From Roseovarius amoyensis (GTDB taxonomy: Bacteria; Pseudomonadota; Alphaproteobacteria; Rhodobacterales; Rhodobacteraceae), in the NCBI RefSeq assembly GCF_003260265.1, contig NZ_QITQ01000002.1, positions 186,001 to 250,000 of the forward strand: a stretch of DNA of 64,000 nt, written 5' to 3'. The position numbers and the translations under genes were made by a program. A model generated the notes under the pieces. It searched no databases. It saw only the letters and a list, made by a program, of their open reading frames with translations, and was not told where the DNA came from. Below, one piece after another: positions 17,305 to 27,702 of this stretch (position 1 is its first letter; every line of letters begins with the position of its first letter).

Positions 17305-17400
17305 CTGCATGCTCCTCCTGCGAATTTCCGGCCGCCGAACACCGATTGGTAAGGATTGCTGCCTAACCTTGCCCCAATCACTAGCCGATGCGGAATGCTC

Positions 17401-17739
17401 ATGGAACTGGAAAGCTATCTCCTTGGCGGCACCCAGGTTGTCGCCGTTCACGCGCAGCGAATCGATTCCGCTGCCGCGATCCGGTTCAAGGACGCGATGC
17501 GCGCCGTAACCGCCGATGGGCCGGCGCATGTGGTGCTTGACCTCAGCACGGTCGCCTTTGTCGATTCCAGCGGGCTGGGTGCGATCGTGGCGGTGATGAA
17601 ATTCCTCGGTTCAGGGCGCAGGCTGGATCTTGCCGGGTTGACGCCGGATGTCGACAAGGTCTTTCGCCTGACGCGGATGGACACGGTTTTCGGCATATTC
17701 CGCGATGCCGATGCCGCCTGCCGCCGTGCTGCAGGCTGA
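17401..17739 (+). CDS. STAS-domain anti-sigma factor antagonist
   Basis: 112 residues, a single STAS domain of the SpoIIAA/RsbV type. The phosphorylation loop FVDSSGLGAI is present (Ser56/57), after the typical VVLDLSTV strand. Unphosphorylated protein would bind and sequester the anti-sigma kinase encoded next. The start at 17401 gives a standard STAS N terminus; ATG at 17395 is an alternative with only a weak GGA site. The 3' end overlaps the next gene by 35 bases. No sigma factor is encoded beside the pair. Confidence 0.85.
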   Translation: MELESYLLGGTQVVAVHAQRIDSAAAIRFKDAMRAVTADGPAHVVLDLSTVAFVDSSGLGAIVAVMKFLGSGRRLDLAGLTPDVDKVFRLTRMDTVFGIFRDADAACRRAAG

Positions 17740-18214
17740 TCTGGCGGTCAGGTGCCGGGCCATTGCCATACGGGAGCGGGGAACGCGGCTGGTCACCCTG
17801 ACCTTTCCGGCAACGGCAGAGGGCACGCGCCACGCGCTGTGTGACCTGTGTGTCGCGCTGACGAGGGCGGGCCTGGCGGCAGAGCTGTTGTCGCGGGTCG
17901 AAATGGCGCTGGCCGAGGTGCTCAACAATATCGCGGAACATGCCTATCGCGCCGGGCCTATCGCACCGGTCCGGCTGGCGGTGGAACAGTGTGGCGAGGA
18001 ATTGTGTGTGTGCGTGCGCGACTGCGGCCGGCCCATGCCCGGCGGCGCGCTGCCCGATGGCGCCCTGCCAAGTCGCGACGTTCCCCGCGACCGCCTGCCA
18101 GAGGGTGGATTTGGCTGGTTTCTGATACGGGCGCAGTCGGATTTCCTGCTTTACCACCGCGAGGGTCGGAAAAACACGTTGGAGTTGTATTTCTGGCCGC
18201 GATCGGGCGGGTGA
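17705..18214 (+). CDS. Anti-sigma regulatory factor, RsbW/SpoIIAB-type serine kinase
   Basis: 169 residues with a GHKL ATPase fold (HATPase_c_2). The N box EVLNNIAEHAY is at 71-81, G1-like VRDCGRPM follows and the G2 glycines are in GGFGWFLI. Such proteins hold a sigma factor or other partner and phosphorylate their STAS antagonist. The loop between G1 and G2 (residues about 115-137) is long and rich in Gly, Pro and Asp. The gene starts inside the end of the STAS gene, in a different frame, ensuring coupled synthesis. The partner sigma or output protein is not in the window. Confidence 0.85.
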   Translation: MPMPPAAVLQADLAVRCRAIAIRERGTRLVTLTFPATAEGTRHALCDLCVALTRAGLAAELLSRVEMALAEVLNNIAEHAYRAGPIAPVRLAVEQCGEELCVCVRDCGRPMPGGALPDGALPSRDVPRDRLPEGGFGWFLIRAQSDFLLYHREGRKNTLELYFWPRSGG

Positions 18215-18459
18215 GCACACGAAAACTTATTATTGCCCAAATGAGAGCGAAAATCCGCCCGGATGCATGGGCAAAACTGTACCCGTAGCTGCATATAGCT
18301 TCCCTCGGCGCCGCGTGTAACAGCCCCCACCCAGTACGCGGCGTCGAGGTCTTCTCCCCCCCCAAACAAGCATTCCGAAACAGCCGCAGGCGCGGTGCGT
18401 TGGCAATCGCCCATGGCGCGACTAGTCTCGTGGGCGAGGATGGAACTCAGGGGGCTTTC
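18215..18459. other. 245-base noncoding gap
   Basis: Lies between the anti-sigma gene and gamma-glutamyltransferase. It contains C-rich runs, a short AGCT-N6-AGCT repeat near 18288-18303, and the glutamyltransferase ribosome site. I see no convincing gene, terminator or structured RNA. Confidence 0.5.
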
Positions 18460-20037
18460 ATGCGCGATCTTCACCTGCCGGGGCGTTCGCCGGTTCTGGC
18501 CGAGAACGGCCTTTGCGCCACCTCGCACCCGCTGGTGGCCAAGTTGGCGGTGGACATGCTGGAACGCGGCGGCAACGCGGTCGATGCCGCCATCGCCGGC
18601 GCGATGGTGCTGAACGTTTGCGAACCTCACATGACCGGCCTTGGTGGTGACTGTTTCGTGCTCTTTACCGGGCCGGGCGGCAGCGATCTGCGCGGGCTGA
18701 ACGGCTCGGGCCGGGCGCCGGCGGCGGCATCAGCCGCCGATCTGCGTGCCAGGGGGCACGAAACGGTGCCGCTGCGGGGCGCAGAGGCGGTGACAATGCC
18801 CGGCGCGGTCGATGCCTTTTGCCGGCTAAGCGCCGATCACGGGCGGATGGGGCTGGATGCGGTTCTTGCCCCCGCGATCCGCTATGCCGAGGCCGGTGTG
18901 CCGGTCGCCCCGCGCGTGGCCTTTGACTGGCCCACCGCGGGCCAGGCGTTGCAAGGGCACGGCCTGACGCATTTCACCCGTTCGGGCGAGCCGCTGAAAA
19001 CCGGCGACATCTTTTGCGCGCCGGGGCAGGCCGAGGTGCTGCGCCGCATAGCGCGCGAGGGGCGCGACGGGTTCTATACCGGCGAGGTGGCTGACGACAT
19101 GCTGGCGGCGCTGCGCCAGGCGGGCGGCGTGCACACGGCCGAGGATTTTGCCGCCGTCGCCTGCGACTATACCGATCCGGTGGCGGGCGAATATGCCGGG
19201 GTGGAATTGGTCGAGCATCCGCCGAACGGGCAGGGGGCGACCGCGATTCTGCTGCTAAACATCCTTTCCCACTTCGACATCAAGGCGATGGACCCACTGG
19301 GCGCCGAGCGCATCCATATCGAGGCCGAGGCGACCAAGCTGGCCTATGACGCGCGCAACCGCTTCATCGCCGACCCGGACCGCACCGCGCGGCTGGAACA
19401 CATGCTGGCGCCGGAAACCGCCGCCCGGCTGGCCGCATTGATCGACCCGAAACGGGCGATGCCGGCGGCTGCATCGCTGACCGAGGCGGTGCACCGCGAC
19501 ACCGTCTATATCACCGTGGTCGACCGCGACCGGATGGCGGTTTCGCTGATCTATTCACTGTATCACGGTTTCGGCTCCGGCATCGCGTCGGAACGTTTCG
19601 GCATCCTGCTGCAAAACCGTGGCGCGGGTTTCAACCTGACCCCCGGCCACCCCAACGAGATGGAAGGGGGCAAGCGGCCGATGCACACCATCATCCCGGC
19701 CATGCTGCGCAGGGGTGGCAAGGTGTTCATGCCGTTCGGCGTGATGGGCGGGGCCTATCAGCCCGAGGGGCACGCGCGGTTCGTGTCGAACCTGCGCGAT
19801 TTCGGGATGTCGCCACAGGCCGCGATTGACGCGCCGCGCAGCTTTGCCGATGCCGGCGTGCTGAAGCTCGAGCGCGGCTATGATCCGGCGGTGGGGCGGG
19901 AACTGGCCGCGATGGGACATGAAATCACCGTGCCCGATGCGCCGCTGGGCGGTGCGCAGGCGATCATGATTCACGACAGCGGTGTGCTGGAGGGCGGCAG
20001 CGACTCGCGCAAGGACGGCTGCGCGCTGGGGTACTGA
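18460..20037 (+). CDS. Gamma-glutamyltransferase family protein
   Basis: 525 residues, the usual size of GGT precursors. The autocleavage/nucleophile threonine is in HRDTVYITVVD, aligning with the TTHxSVVD consensus, and is followed by the FGSG loop; the C-terminal small-subunit glycine-rich motif is GVMGGAYQPEGH. N-terminal substrate region GGNAVDAAIAGAMVLNVCEPHMTGLGGDCF is conserved in type. No signal peptide is visible, so it may be cytoplasmic, unlike E. coli GGT; some relatives act as glutaryl-type acylases or in glutathione and gamma-glutamyl peptide breakdown. Start at 18460 follows AGGGGGC. Confidence 0.87.
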   Translation: MRDLHLPGRSPVLAENGLCATSHPLVAKLAVDMLERGGNAVDAAIAGAMVLNVCEPHMTGLGGDCFVLFTGPGGSDLRGLNGSGRAPAAASAADLRARGHETVPLRGAEAVTMPGAVDAFCRLSADHGRMGLDAVLAPAIRYAEAGVPVAPRVAFDWPTAGQALQGHGLTHFTRSGEPLKTGDIFCAPGQAEVLRRIAREGRDGFYTGEVADDMLAALRQAGGVHTAEDFAAVACDYTDPVAGEYAGVELVEHPPNGQGATAILLLNILSHFDIKAMDPLGAERIHIEAEATKLAYDARNRFIADPDRTARLEHMLAPETAARLAALIDPKRAMPAAASLTEAVHRDTVYITVVDRDRMAVSLIYSLYHGFGSGIASERFGILLQNRGAGFNLTPGHPNEMEGGKRPMHTIIPAMLRRGGKVFMPFGVMGGAYQPEGHARFVSNLRDFGMSPQAAIDAPRSFADAGVLKLERGYDPAVGRELAAMGHEITVPDAPLGGAQAIMIHDSGVLEGGSDSRKDGCALGY

Positions 20038-20055
20038 ACGTCCCCGCGCCGCGGG

Positions 20056-20382
20056 TCAGTTCAGCTGGAAATGCAGCGGGTAAAGGCCGTCCTGCAGCGG
20101 GCCGAAAAGCTCGGGCAGGTCGGGGTGTTCCACCGGTTCGCCCGAATAGTCGGCGATCAGATTCTGTTCGCTGACATAGGCCACGTAATAGCTTTGATCG
20201 TTTTCCGCCAGCAGGTGATAGAACGGCTGTTCCTTGGCCGGGCGGCTGTCCTCCGGCAAGGCCTCATACCATTCATCCGAGTTGGAGAATTGCGGATCGA
20301 CGTCAAAGACAACACCCCGGAAAGGATGCCTGCGATGGCGCACGATCTGGCCAAGGTGATATTTTGCGCGTTTCGTTTGCAT
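20056..20382 (-). CDS. hspQ: Heat shock protein HspQ (YccV-like)
   Basis: 108 residues. The compact beta-fold family signature is clear: KYHLGQIVRHRRHPFRGVVFDVDP, then WYEALP, QPFYHLLAEND, YVAYVSEQNL and a short acidic tail. HspQ binds DnaA variants and hemimethylated DNA in enterobacteria and acts as a Lon specificity enhancer. It is convergent with the gamma-glutamyltransferase gene. Upstream there is a CTTGAA-like element compatible with a heat shock promoter. Confidence 0.92.
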   Translation of the reverse strand: MQTKRAKYHLGQIVRHRRHPFRGVVFDVDPQFSNSDEWYEALPEDSRPAKEQPFYHLLAENDQSYYVAYVSEQNLIADYSGEPVEHPDLPELFGPLQDGLYPLHFQLN

Positions 20383-20398
20383 CTTCGTCAGCCCCTAC

Positions 20399-20421
20399 CG
20401 ATGGAGTCTAAGCCTTTCAAG
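20399..20421 (-). promoter_or_regulatory. Possible sigma-32-type promoter of hspQ
   Basis: On the minus strand CTTGAA (20421-20416) is followed after 11 bases by CCATCG (20404-20399). The -35 match is exact, the -10 is partial, and the leader to the start codon would be only about 10 bases, so support is weak. Confidence 0.3.
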
Positions 20422-20572
20422 GCCGATTTGTCCAACCCCGGTTTGAAATCTATCAAGAAACACTGTGTGAACACGCTTTCGACAGTGGCGGCGAGATTGG
20501 CGAATTGAGGATTTCCCCAGCCGCAGCTTTCCGTTACACTGAAAAGAAAAACGAACAACGAGCGAGAGGCAG

Positions 20573-21157
20573 ATGAGCAGAACGCTACGCGCGATTCTAC
20601 TGGTGTTGCTGGTGGGGTCCTGTGGTGGCCAAGGTGGGCCGCCGCCGGATCGGCTGGACAATGCCTGCACGATCCTTGACCAGCGCCCGCAATACGCGCG
20701 CGCCTTCCGCGCGACCGAGCGTCGCTGGGGCGTGCCGGTGCATGTGCAGATGGCGACCATCTATCAGGAAAGCAAGTTTGACGGAGAGGCGCGCACGCCC
20801 TTTCGCTGGGCGCTGGGGGTCATCCCGATGGGCCGGATGAGTTCGGCCTATGGCTATAGTCAGGCGCTGGATGGCACCTGGGACGAATACCGCGAGGAAA
20901 CCGGAAGCCGGGGCGCAAGACGCAACGACATCCGCGACGCCACCGACTTCATGGGCTGGTACATGGACAAGTCGTCACAAAAGCTGGGGATTTCCAAGTA
21001 CGACACCCGCAACCAGTACCTAGCCTATCACGAGGGGCGCGGCGGGTTCAGCCGGGGCAGCCACCAGGGCAAGCCGTGGCTGCTGCGCGTGGCCGACAAG
21101 ACGGCGGCACGGGCAGAGATGTATCAGGCGCAACTGCGCAGCTGCCGGCGGTATTGA
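20573..21157 (+). CDS. SLT-type lytic transglycosylase lipoprotein
   Basis: 194 residues. Signal peptide ending in lipobox LVGSC with lipidated Cys17, so an outer or inner membrane lipoprotein facing the periplasm. The fold resembles SLT/lysozyme-like muramidases: predicted catalytic Glu66 in IYQESKFD, then the Gly-Tyr motif SAYGYSQALDGTW and the C-terminal AYHEGRGGF region. It would cleave peptidoglycan glycan strands. GAGAGG lies just before the ATG. It is monocistronic and convergent with lolA. Confidence 0.8.
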   Translation: MSRTLRAILLVLLVGSCGGQGGPPPDRLDNACTILDQRPQYARAFRATERRWGVPVHVQMATIYQESKFDGEARTPFRWALGVIPMGRMSSAYGYSQALDGTWDEYREETGSRGARRNDIRDATDFMGWYMDKSSQKLGISKYDTRNQYLAYHEGRGGFSRGSHQGKPWLLRVADKTAARAEMYQAQLRSCRRY

Positions 21158-21192
21158 AGGCGCTTTGAAAATCAGGCGGGGGCCTCGGGTTT

Positions 21193-21210
21193 GCCGGGCT
21201 GAAGCCCGGC
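21193..21210. repeat. REP-like palindrome between convergent genes
   Basis: GCCGGGCT, GA, AGCCCGGC: an 8-bp perfect stem followed by CTACGGCCCGGCC. This unit resembles short REP-type elements frequent in GC-rich proteobacterial gaps and may help terminate both neighbouring transcripts. Confidence 0.55.
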
Positions 21211-21317
21211 CTACGGCCCGGCCAACAGCCTGACCAGCATCGGCTTTTCGGTGCTTTTCGGGGCGCGGCGCGTGCAATTGGAAGTACCGGCCACGCACCT
21301 GATCTGGCGCGAAAAAC

Positions 21318-21920
21318 CTAACGGTCGATCCTGTCTGCACCGACGCCGGGGATCACGAAGGCGTCGTCATCCAGCCTTACACCGGTTTCCAGATCGCCCA
21401 GCACGACCGTGGTGCGGCTGCCGCTGCCGTCATCGACCACCCATTGCCGCAGCTCGACCGGGTTGGCGGTAAATACCAGCTCCAGACTGCCGTATTCAGG
21501 GTTGTCGGGGTCCTGCGCGCGCACGGTCGTTGTCTTGTCGTCGCTATCGTGGCCGGTGACCATCCGCTCGCGGCTGAAATCGACCTTGCGCGCCAGGATG
21601 ATCTTGAGCGGGGTGCGGTGCAGCGGATAGGCCTCGGGCCTGGTGTTGGATTTGCCGTCGATGATGCCGACACGGGTGCCGTCGGCGATCACCTGCATAT
21701 CCTCGGGCGGGTTGTATTCGAACCGCACCTTGCCGGGGCGCTTGATGAATATCTGCCCGGTGCTGATGGTGCCGTCGTCGTTAATCTGGGTGAATTCACC
21801 CGACGCGGTGCGAAAACTGTTGAGATACTGCGATATCTCGGCCAGCGATAGCTTTTCGGCCGCCGCCGGCAAGGCCGCCAGGGTGGTGGCCGCAATCAGA
21901 AGGATGCGCAACGTTTTCAT
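21318..21920 (-). CDS. lolA: Outer membrane lipoprotein carrier protein LolA
   Basis: 200 residues with signal peptide (MKTLRILLIAATTLAALPAAA, cleavage near 21). Family landmarks: ASGEFTQIN, GQIFIKRPGKVRFEYNPP, and the later strand VELRQWVVDDGSG. LolA shuttles lipoproteins from the LolCDE complex to the outer membrane through the periplasm. It follows ftsK in the same direction after an 81-base gap, an order common in alphaproteobacteria, and is likely expressed from the same transcript. Confidence 0.93.
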   Translation of the reverse strand: MKTLRILLIAATTLAALPAAAEKLSLAEISQYLNSFRTASGEFTQINDDGTISTGQIFIKRPGKVRFEYNPPEDMQVIADGTRVGIIDGKSNTRPEAYPLHRTPLKIILARKVDFSRERMVTGHDSDDKTTTVRAQDPDNPEYGSLELVFTANPVELRQWVVDDGSGSRTTVVLGDLETGVRLDDDAFVIPGVGADRIDR

Positions 21921-22001
21921 GGCTTACTATGTATGTCGGACCGGCGCGATTGCACCAGCCTGATCGCGCAAATGTGTGGCGGCGCGCAGGAACGCGCCAC
22001 C

Positions 22002-24929
22002 CTATTGTTCGGGCACGAGGATTTCGCGCTTGCCGACATGGTTGGCCGAACTGACGATGCCCTGGTCTTCCATCTGTTCGACCAGCCGCGCGGCCTTGTT
22101 ATAGCCGATCGCCAGCTTGCGCTGGATATAGGATGTCGAACATTTCCGGTCGGCAATCACGATCTGCACCGCCTGGTCATAAAGCGCGTCTTCGCCATCG
22201 GTGTTGCCACCCAGCCCCAGCACGGCGTCGATGTCGCCGGCCTTGTCGTCGTCGGGGCCGTCCTGCACGCCGCCGACATAGTCGGGCGGGCCATAGGCCT
22301 TGAGATGGTTGACGACTTCTTCGACCTCTTCATCCGACACGAACGGCGCGTGACAGCGAATGATCCGGCCGCCGCCCGCCATGTACAGCATGTCGCCCAT
22401 ACCCAGCAGCTGTTCGGCACCCATCTCGCCCAGGATGGTACGGCTGTCGATCTTGGACGTCACCTGGAACGAGATCCGGGTGGGGAAGTTGGCCTTGATC
22501 GTGCCGGTGATGACATCGACCGAGGGCCGCTGCGTCGCCATGATCAGGTGGATGCCGCTGGCGCGGGCCATCTGGGCCAGGCGCTGGATGCAGGCCTCGA
22601 TCTCTTTGCCGGCGACCATCATCAGGTCGGCCATCTCGTCGACGATGACGACGATATAGGGCATCTTTTCGGGGGCGAATTCCTCGGTCTCGAAGACGGG
22701 TTCGCCGGTTTCGTCGGCAAAGCCGGTCTGCACCGTGCGGCTGAACATCTCGCCGCGCGACAAGGCGTCCTCGACCCGGCCATTGTAGCCGTCGATGTTG
22801 CGCACGCCCATCTTGGACATCTTGCGATAGCGCTCTTCCATCTCGGCCACGACCCATTTCAGCGCGACGACCGCCTTTTTCGGGTCGGTCACCACCGGGC
22901 TGAGCAGGTGCGGAATGCCGTCATAGACCGACAGTTCCAGCATTTTGGGGTCGATCATGATCAGCCGGCATTCGTCCGGGGTCAGCTTGTAGATCAGGCT
23001 GAGGATCATGGTGTTGATCGCCACCGACTTGCCCGAACCGGTGGTCCCGGCGATCAGCAGGTGGGGCATTTTGGAGAGGCTCGAAATCACCGGATCGCCG
23101 CCGATATCCTTGCCCAGCGCCAGCGGCAGGCGCATGTTGCTGTCGCCGAAATCGCGGGTGGCCAGCAATTCGCGCAGCACCACCATCTCGCGGTTGTCGT
23201 TGGGCAGCTCGATGCCGATAACGCTGCGGCCCGGTACCGTCGAAACCCGCGCTGAAAGGGCGCTCATCGACCGCGCGATATCGTCGGCCAGGCCGATGAC
23301 GCGGCTGGCCTTCAGCCCCGGGGCGGGTTCCAGTTCGTACATCGTCACCACCGGGCCGGGGCGGACCGAAACAATCTCGCCCTTCACACCGTAATCGTCC
23401 AGCACGTTTTCCAGCATGCGGGCGTTTTCCTCCAGCGCGTCGTCGCTGAGGTGGTGCCGCTCGACCGTGTCGGGGCTGCGCAGCAGGCTGAGCGCGGGCA
23501 GCTCGAAGTCGAAACGCGGTTTTTCGTCGAACTGCAGCGCCGGCTGCGCCTCGGCCTGTGCCCGTTCCGATGGCTGCACGGCGCGGCGCGGCGGGTGCTG
23601 CACCACCTTGCGGGCGGTGGCCACAGGCGGGCGTATCGGGGCCGGTGCCGCCGTATCGGGCGCCTGATCGAAGGGGATTTCGATGTCCTCTACGACAGCC
23701 TCGTCGGCCGGGGCCGGCGGAATGTCGAGCGCTGCAGCCGCGGTCGCCGTAAGCGGCGGTTCGGGCGGCAACACCGTTGTGCGCGTGTCCTTCAGCACCA
23801 GCGGATCGGGTCCGCGGCCGCGGCCGCGGGTCAGCGGCTTGTCTGCGGGCGGTTCGGGCTCGACGTCGGGGGCTGTACGGCGGGTGCGGACCGCCTCGGC
23901 AATTTTTGCGCTGATGCGTTCGGGCGCGGGGGCGTCGGGCGCATCGCCGGGATAGGTCCGGTCGACCAGTTCGGGCTCCGGCGCGGGTTCGGGCCGGCGC
24001 ATCAGACCGGGCATGCGCGCCAGCAGGCCGCCCTGACGTTCGGCCCTTTGGGGGGCGGGTTGTGCCTGTTCGACCGGTGCCGCGACTGCCACGGGGGCTG
24101 CTGACAATGCCGGTTCGGCGCGGGCGACGCGCGACTTGTTGTCCCGCACCAGCGCGGGTTCGGCCCGGTCGCGGGCCTTGCGTTCGGCCCGAGTTTCCGC
24201 CCTGCGTTCGGCCCTGTCGCGTATCCGTTCGCCCAGCGCCGACGACAACCCCTGCGAGGTGCGCAGCGTGCCCGATGCGCCATGTGCAAGCGCGGCGCGC
24301 AGCCCGGCATAGGTCATGACCACGCCGATCAGCAGGAACCGTGCCAGCGCCCTGATCTCGGCCCGCGAACAGCCCAGCACGAACAGGCCGAAACCGGCCG
24401 CCACCAGCGCCAGCGTCATCGCCAGCAGTTTGAGCCCGAATTCGGGGTCGAACGGCAGCAGGTTCAGCAGCGTCGCCAGCACCGTGTCGCCGAAAAGTCC
24501 GCCCAGGCCAAAACTGTGCGCCGCGCTCCATTCCGCGCCGGGGGTCAGCGTGGCGGCATACAGCGACAGGAGCGCCGGCCAGATCGGTGCAAAGACCAGC
24601 CGCCCGATGGCGCGCCCTTCGCCCTGATGCAGTACCAGCCGCAGCCCCCAGGCGCCGACCAGCGCCGGCAGGGCCAGTCCGCCCCAGCCCAGGATCATGA
24701 AGATGGTCGCCGCCGCCGAGGCGCCGATATGCCCGGCCCAGTTGTGGATCGGCGCATCGGTGGCCGACATCCAGCTGGGATCGTCGGGGTGATAGGACAG
24801 GATGGCCGCCGCCATGACTGCGGCAACCGCCAACAACACCAACCCGGCAAGTTCCTTGCCGCGCTTTTCGATCGCCTCTGCCATCGAGCTGTCTAGCAGC
24901 GGTTCGCGCCCGCGTGTCTGGTATGCCAT
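22002..24929 (-). CDS. ftsK: DNA translocase FtsK
   Basis: 975 residues. N-terminal region with four hydrophobic segments, then a Pro/Ala/Arg-rich linker (about 220-480), alpha/beta motor domain with Walker A GTTGSGKS near residue 627 and Walker B-like [13 protein letters not shown], and the C-terminal gamma winged helix that reads KOPS DNA ([22 protein letters not shown]). It couples chromosome dimer resolution and terminus segregation to division at the septum. Start at 24929 is supported by GAGGAAC; it lies 20 bases downstream of the aminotransferase stop. Confidence 0.95.
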   Translation of the reverse strand: MAYQTRGREPLLDSSMAEAIEKRGKELAGLVLLAVAAVMAAAILSYHPDDPSWMSATDAPIHNWAGHIGASAAATIFMILGWGGLALPALVGAWGLRLVLHQGEGRAIGRLVFAPIWPALLSLYAATLTPGAEWSAAHSFGLGGLFGDTVLATLLNLLPFDPEFGLKLLAMTLALVAAGFGLFVLGCSRAEIRALARFLLIGVVMTYAGLRAALAHGASGTLRTSQGLSSALGERIRDRAERRAETRAERKARDRAEPALVRDNKSRVARAEPALSAAPVAVAAPVEQAQPAPQRAERQGGLLARMPGLMRRPEPAPEPELVDRTYPGDAPDAPAPERISAKIAEAVRTRRTAPDVEPEPPADKPLTRGRGRGPDPLVLKDTRTTVLPPEPPLTATAAAALDIPPAPADEAVVEDIEIPFDQAPDTAAPAPIRPPVATARKVVQHPPRRAVQPSERAQAEAQPALQFDEKPRFDFELPALSLLRSPDTVERHHLSDDALEENARMLENVLDDYGVKGEIVSVRPGPVVTMYELEPAPGLKASRVIGLADDIARSMSALSARVSTVPGRSVIGIELPNDNREMVVLRELLATRDFGDSNMRLPLALGKDIGGDPVISSLSKMPHLLIAGTTGSGKSVAINTMILSLIYKLTPDECRLIMIDPKMLELSVYDGIPHLLSPVVTDPKKAVVALKWVVAEMEERYRKMSKMGVRNIDGYNGRVEDALSRGEMFSRTVQTGFADETGEPVFETEEFAPEKMPYIVVIVDEMADLMMVAGKEIEACIQRLAQMARASGIHLIMATQRPSVDVITGTIKANFPTRISFQVTSKIDSRTILGEMGAEQLLGMGDMLYMAGGGRIIRCHAPFVSDEEVEEVVNHLKAYGPPDYVGGVQDGPDDDKAGDIDAVLGLGGNTDGEDALYDQAVQIVIADRKCSTSYIQRKLAIGYNKAARLVEQMEDQGIVSSANHVGKREILVPEQ

Positions 24930-24948
24930 GCGTGTTCCTCGTCCTCGT

Positions 24949-26127
24949 TCATTCGTAAAGACAGTTGCGCAGGCGGCCAAGCCCCTGCTTCATCTCGTCA
25001 CTCGGGGCGACAAGCGCGACCCGGATATAACCATTGCCGGGGTTTTTCCCGTCCACCTCGCGGCCCAGATAAGCGCCGGGCAAAACCCGGATACCAGTCT
25101 CTTGCCACAGTTTCAGCGCCGCCGCCTCACTATCCTCGACCGGCAGCCACAGGAAAAAGCCCGCCTCGGTCGGCTCATACCCCGGAACATCGCCCAGGAT
25201 ATCGTCGGCCAGCGCGTATTTCTCGCGATAAAGGCGGCGGTTTTCGGTGACATGCGCCTCGTCGTCCCAGATCCGTTCGGCGGCGTGTTGCAGCGGCATC
25301 GGCAGCGGGCTGCCGGCATAGGCGCGCAACTGCTTCATCCGGCGAATCGATTCCGGCCCGCCCGCAACAAAGCCCGACCGCAACCCCGGCAGGTTCGATC
25401 GCTTGGAAAGGCTGTGAAAGATCACCACGCGTTCGGGGTCGGCGCCCATCTCGCGGGCCACTTCCAGCGCGCCGGTGGGCGGCGTGTCGCGGTAGATCTC
25501 GGAATAGCATTCGTCGGCGAAGACCTTGAAATCATAAAGCTCGGCCAGCCCGATCAGGTGCTGCCAGTCCTCACGCGTGGCCACCGCCCCCTGCGGGTTC
25601 GAGGGCGAACACATCCACGCCACCGTCACCTGGTTCAGGGTCTGGGCCGAAAGCGCGCTGAAATCGGGCAGAAACCCGGTGCCGCGCGTGGCGGGCACGA
25701 ACAGCGGCTCGGCCCCGACGCTGAGCGCGCCGACCATGTAAACCTGGTAGAACGGGTTGGGGATCAGCACCATCGGCCACTTGCCGCCCTTGGATTCGGG
25801 GCAGAGCGCCATCATCGCGTTGTAAAGCCCCTCGCGCGTGCCGTTGAGCGCCATGACCTGGGCTTCGGGGTCAAGCGTCACGCCATAGCGCCGCGCCACC
25901 CAGTCGCAGATTGCCCGCCGCAGGCCCGGCGTGCCCTCGTTGATGGGGTAGCGGCCGAATTCGTCTGCGTGTTCGGTGATGATGTCGGTGACCCAGGGCG
26001 GAAACGGGTGCCGGGGCTCGCCAATCGACATATGCAGCACGTCACCGCCCGGCGGATGACCGTCGAGCAGCGCCCGCAAACGCGGAAACGCATATTCCGG
26101 TAGGTTCGAAAACCGCTCGGGAAACAT
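24949..26127 (-). CDS. Class I/II PLP aminotransferase (DapC-like)
   Basis: 392 residues, fold type I. PLP-anchoring Lys242 in [17 protein letters not shown], the Asn/Asp contacts in [10 protein letters not shown] and [10 protein letters not shown], and Arg near the C terminus ([10 protein letters not shown]) are present. Sequence style is that of succinyldiaminopimelate/N-acetylornithine-like transaminases used in lysine synthesis, but LL-diaminopimelate or alanine-type activity is possible. It sits immediately upstream of ftsK in the same direction. Confidence 0.85.
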   Translation of the reverse strand: MFPERFSNLPEYAFPRLRALLDGHPPGGDVLHMSIGEPRHPFPPWVTDIITEHADEFGRYPINEGTPGLRRAICDWVARRYGVTLDPEAQVMALNGTREGLYNAMMALCPESKGGKWPMVLIPNPFYQVYMVGALSVGAEPLFVPATRGTGFLPDFSALSAQTLNQVTVAWMCSPSNPQGAVATREDWQHLIGLAELYDFKVFADECYSEIYRDTPPTGALEVAREMGADPERVVIFHSLSKRSNLPGLRSGFVAGGPESIRRMKQLRAYAGSPLPMPLQHAAERIWDDEAHVTENRRLYREKYALADDILGDVPGYEPTEAGFFLWLPVEDSEAAALKLWQETGIRVLPGAYLGREVDGKNPGNGYIRVALVAPSDEMKQGLGRLRNCLYE

Positions 26128-26273
26128 TATGTCCTGCCTCGAATGCCGGGATCGTTATCGCCCCGTTTGCGCCAAAGCCTATAGAAACGGCGCTGACAGG
26201 TCCAGTAATTCCAGTGCGCTTGCAAGCAGTTGTGGCATTTTGGCAGAGCGTCCGCCGACGGGCGCCGCAGGCG

Positions 26274-27602
26274 CTATCGCAGGGCCATTTCCGCCGCAGA
26301 GGCGACCCGCAGCAGCGCCTCTTCGTCATTGGGGCGCCCGCACAGCATCAGCCCGCAGGACGGGGTGCCCGTGGGCAGGGTGATCGCCGGCAGGCCCATC
26401 AGGTTGGCGACGCGGGTGTTGCGCAGGGTCAGCAGGTTCTCGGTGACGTAATAGTCGCCGTCATTCAGCAGGCGGGCGCAATCGGGCGGCAGGTTGGGCG
26501 CGGAGGGCATCAGCACAGCGTCGAAACCGGTGGCGCGCGCGTGCCAAGCCTGTCGCAAAACCTCCAGCCGCCGCCAGGCGGCGACATAACTGGCCGCCGT
26601 CACGTCGCGCCCGCCGCGGAAACGTTCCAGGATCGGGGCGAACATCTTGTCCGGCGCGGCCTCGATCGTCTCGGCCCAGATGCCATAGGCCTCGGCAGTG
26701 AACAAATTGCCCGACAGGGGCAATGCCTCGGCCACCTCTGGCGCGTCCATCTCGACCACCTCGGCCCCGGCGTCACGCAATCGCGCAACGGATTCGTTCC
26801 ACGCTTTTTCCGGGGTTTCGCGGATGTCGTCGAACACCACCGTCTGCAACGCGGCAAGGCGCAGCCCCTTTGGCGTCGCGCCGCCCAGGTCGGCCACGCG
26901 CCCGCCCTCAAGCGCGGCCAGCACCAGGGCGCAATCCTCGACCGACCGTGCCAGCGGGCCGACGGTGTCGAAGCGTTCGCACAGCGGCACTACCCCGTCG
27001 AGCGGCAGCCGCCCGGCGGTTGTCTTGAGGCCGACAAGATCGTTCCAGGCAGAGGGGACGCGCACCGACCCGCCAGTGTCGCTGCCGATGCCGCAAGCGG
27101 CAAGGCCAAGTGCCACGCTGACCGCCGCGCCAGATGACGACCCGCCCGGTGCCAGCCCGGCCCCGTGGCGGTTGGGCGGTGTCGCAGCCATCGGGTTCAG
27201 GCCCAGCCCCGAAAAGGCCAGCTCGCTCATATGTGTCTTGCCAAGGCAGACAAGCCCGGCGCGCGTGGCGGTTTCCAGCACCCTTGCATCGTGGTCGGGC
27301 ACCCGCCCGGCCAGCAGTTTCGAGCCCGCCTCGGTGGGCGTGCCGGTGCTGTCGAAAAGGTCTTTCCAGCTGACCGGCACCCCGTCGAGCGGGCCGCGAC
27401 GCATCCCGGCGGCGGCGCGCTGTTCGGCGCCGCGGGCCTCTGCCAGCGCGCGGTCGGCGGTGACGGCGGAATAGATGCGTTCGCGGTCGGGATGAGCCTG
27501 GATCGCGCCTAGATATGTCTCGCACAGCGCTACGGGGCCGATTTCGCCCCGCGCGATGCCCCGGCCCAGATCGGCCGCCGTCATCCATATCCAATCCTGC
27601 AT
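26274..27602 (-). CDS. Amidase signature family protein
   Basis: 442 residues. The Ser-cisSer-Lys triad is visible: Lys80 in GVPVSWKDLFD, the cis-Ser in APGGSSSGAA (about 155-157), and nucleophile Ser179 in GSDTGGSVRVPS. It hydrolyses a carboxamide; the substrate is unknown. It is not the tRNA amidotransferase subunit GatA, because gatB and gatC are absent and the C-terminal half differs. ATG at 27602 follows GGGGGAC. A 146-base gap without visible features separates it from the aminotransferase gene. Confidence 0.87.
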   Translation of the reverse strand: MQDWIWMTAADLGRGIARGEIGPVALCETYLGAIQAHPDRERIYSAVTADRALAEARGAEQRAAAGMRRGPLDGVPVSWKDLFDSTGTPTEAGSKLLAGRVPDHDARVLETATRAGLVCLGKTHMSELAFSGLGLNPMAATPPNRHGAGLAPGGSSSGAAVSVALGLAACGIGSDTGGSVRVPSAWNDLVGLKTTAGRLPLDGVVPLCERFDTVGPLARSVEDCALVLAALEGGRVADLGGATPKGLRLAALQTVVFDDIRETPEKAWNESVARLRDAGAEVVEMDAPEVAEALPLSGNLFTAEAYGIWAETIEAAPDKMFAPILERFRGGRDVTAASYVAAWRRLEVLRQAWHARATGFDAVLMPSAPNLPPDCARLLNDGDYYVTENLLTLRNTRVANLMGLPAITLPTGTPSCGLMLCGRPNDEEALLRVASAAEMALR

Positions 27603-27702
27603 GATCCGTCCCCCGTTTCGTGCCTCGGCAAAAGCCTAGCCGCCCCCCGTGCGATGGACAATGGCGCATGGACAATCCCGGCCCCGTGGCCATATTGGGG
27701 GC

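Noticed and set aside
20401..20508. Possible 35-residue plus-strand gene before the transglycosylase
   Set aside because: No ribosome site and it overlaps the hspQ upstream region; no family features.
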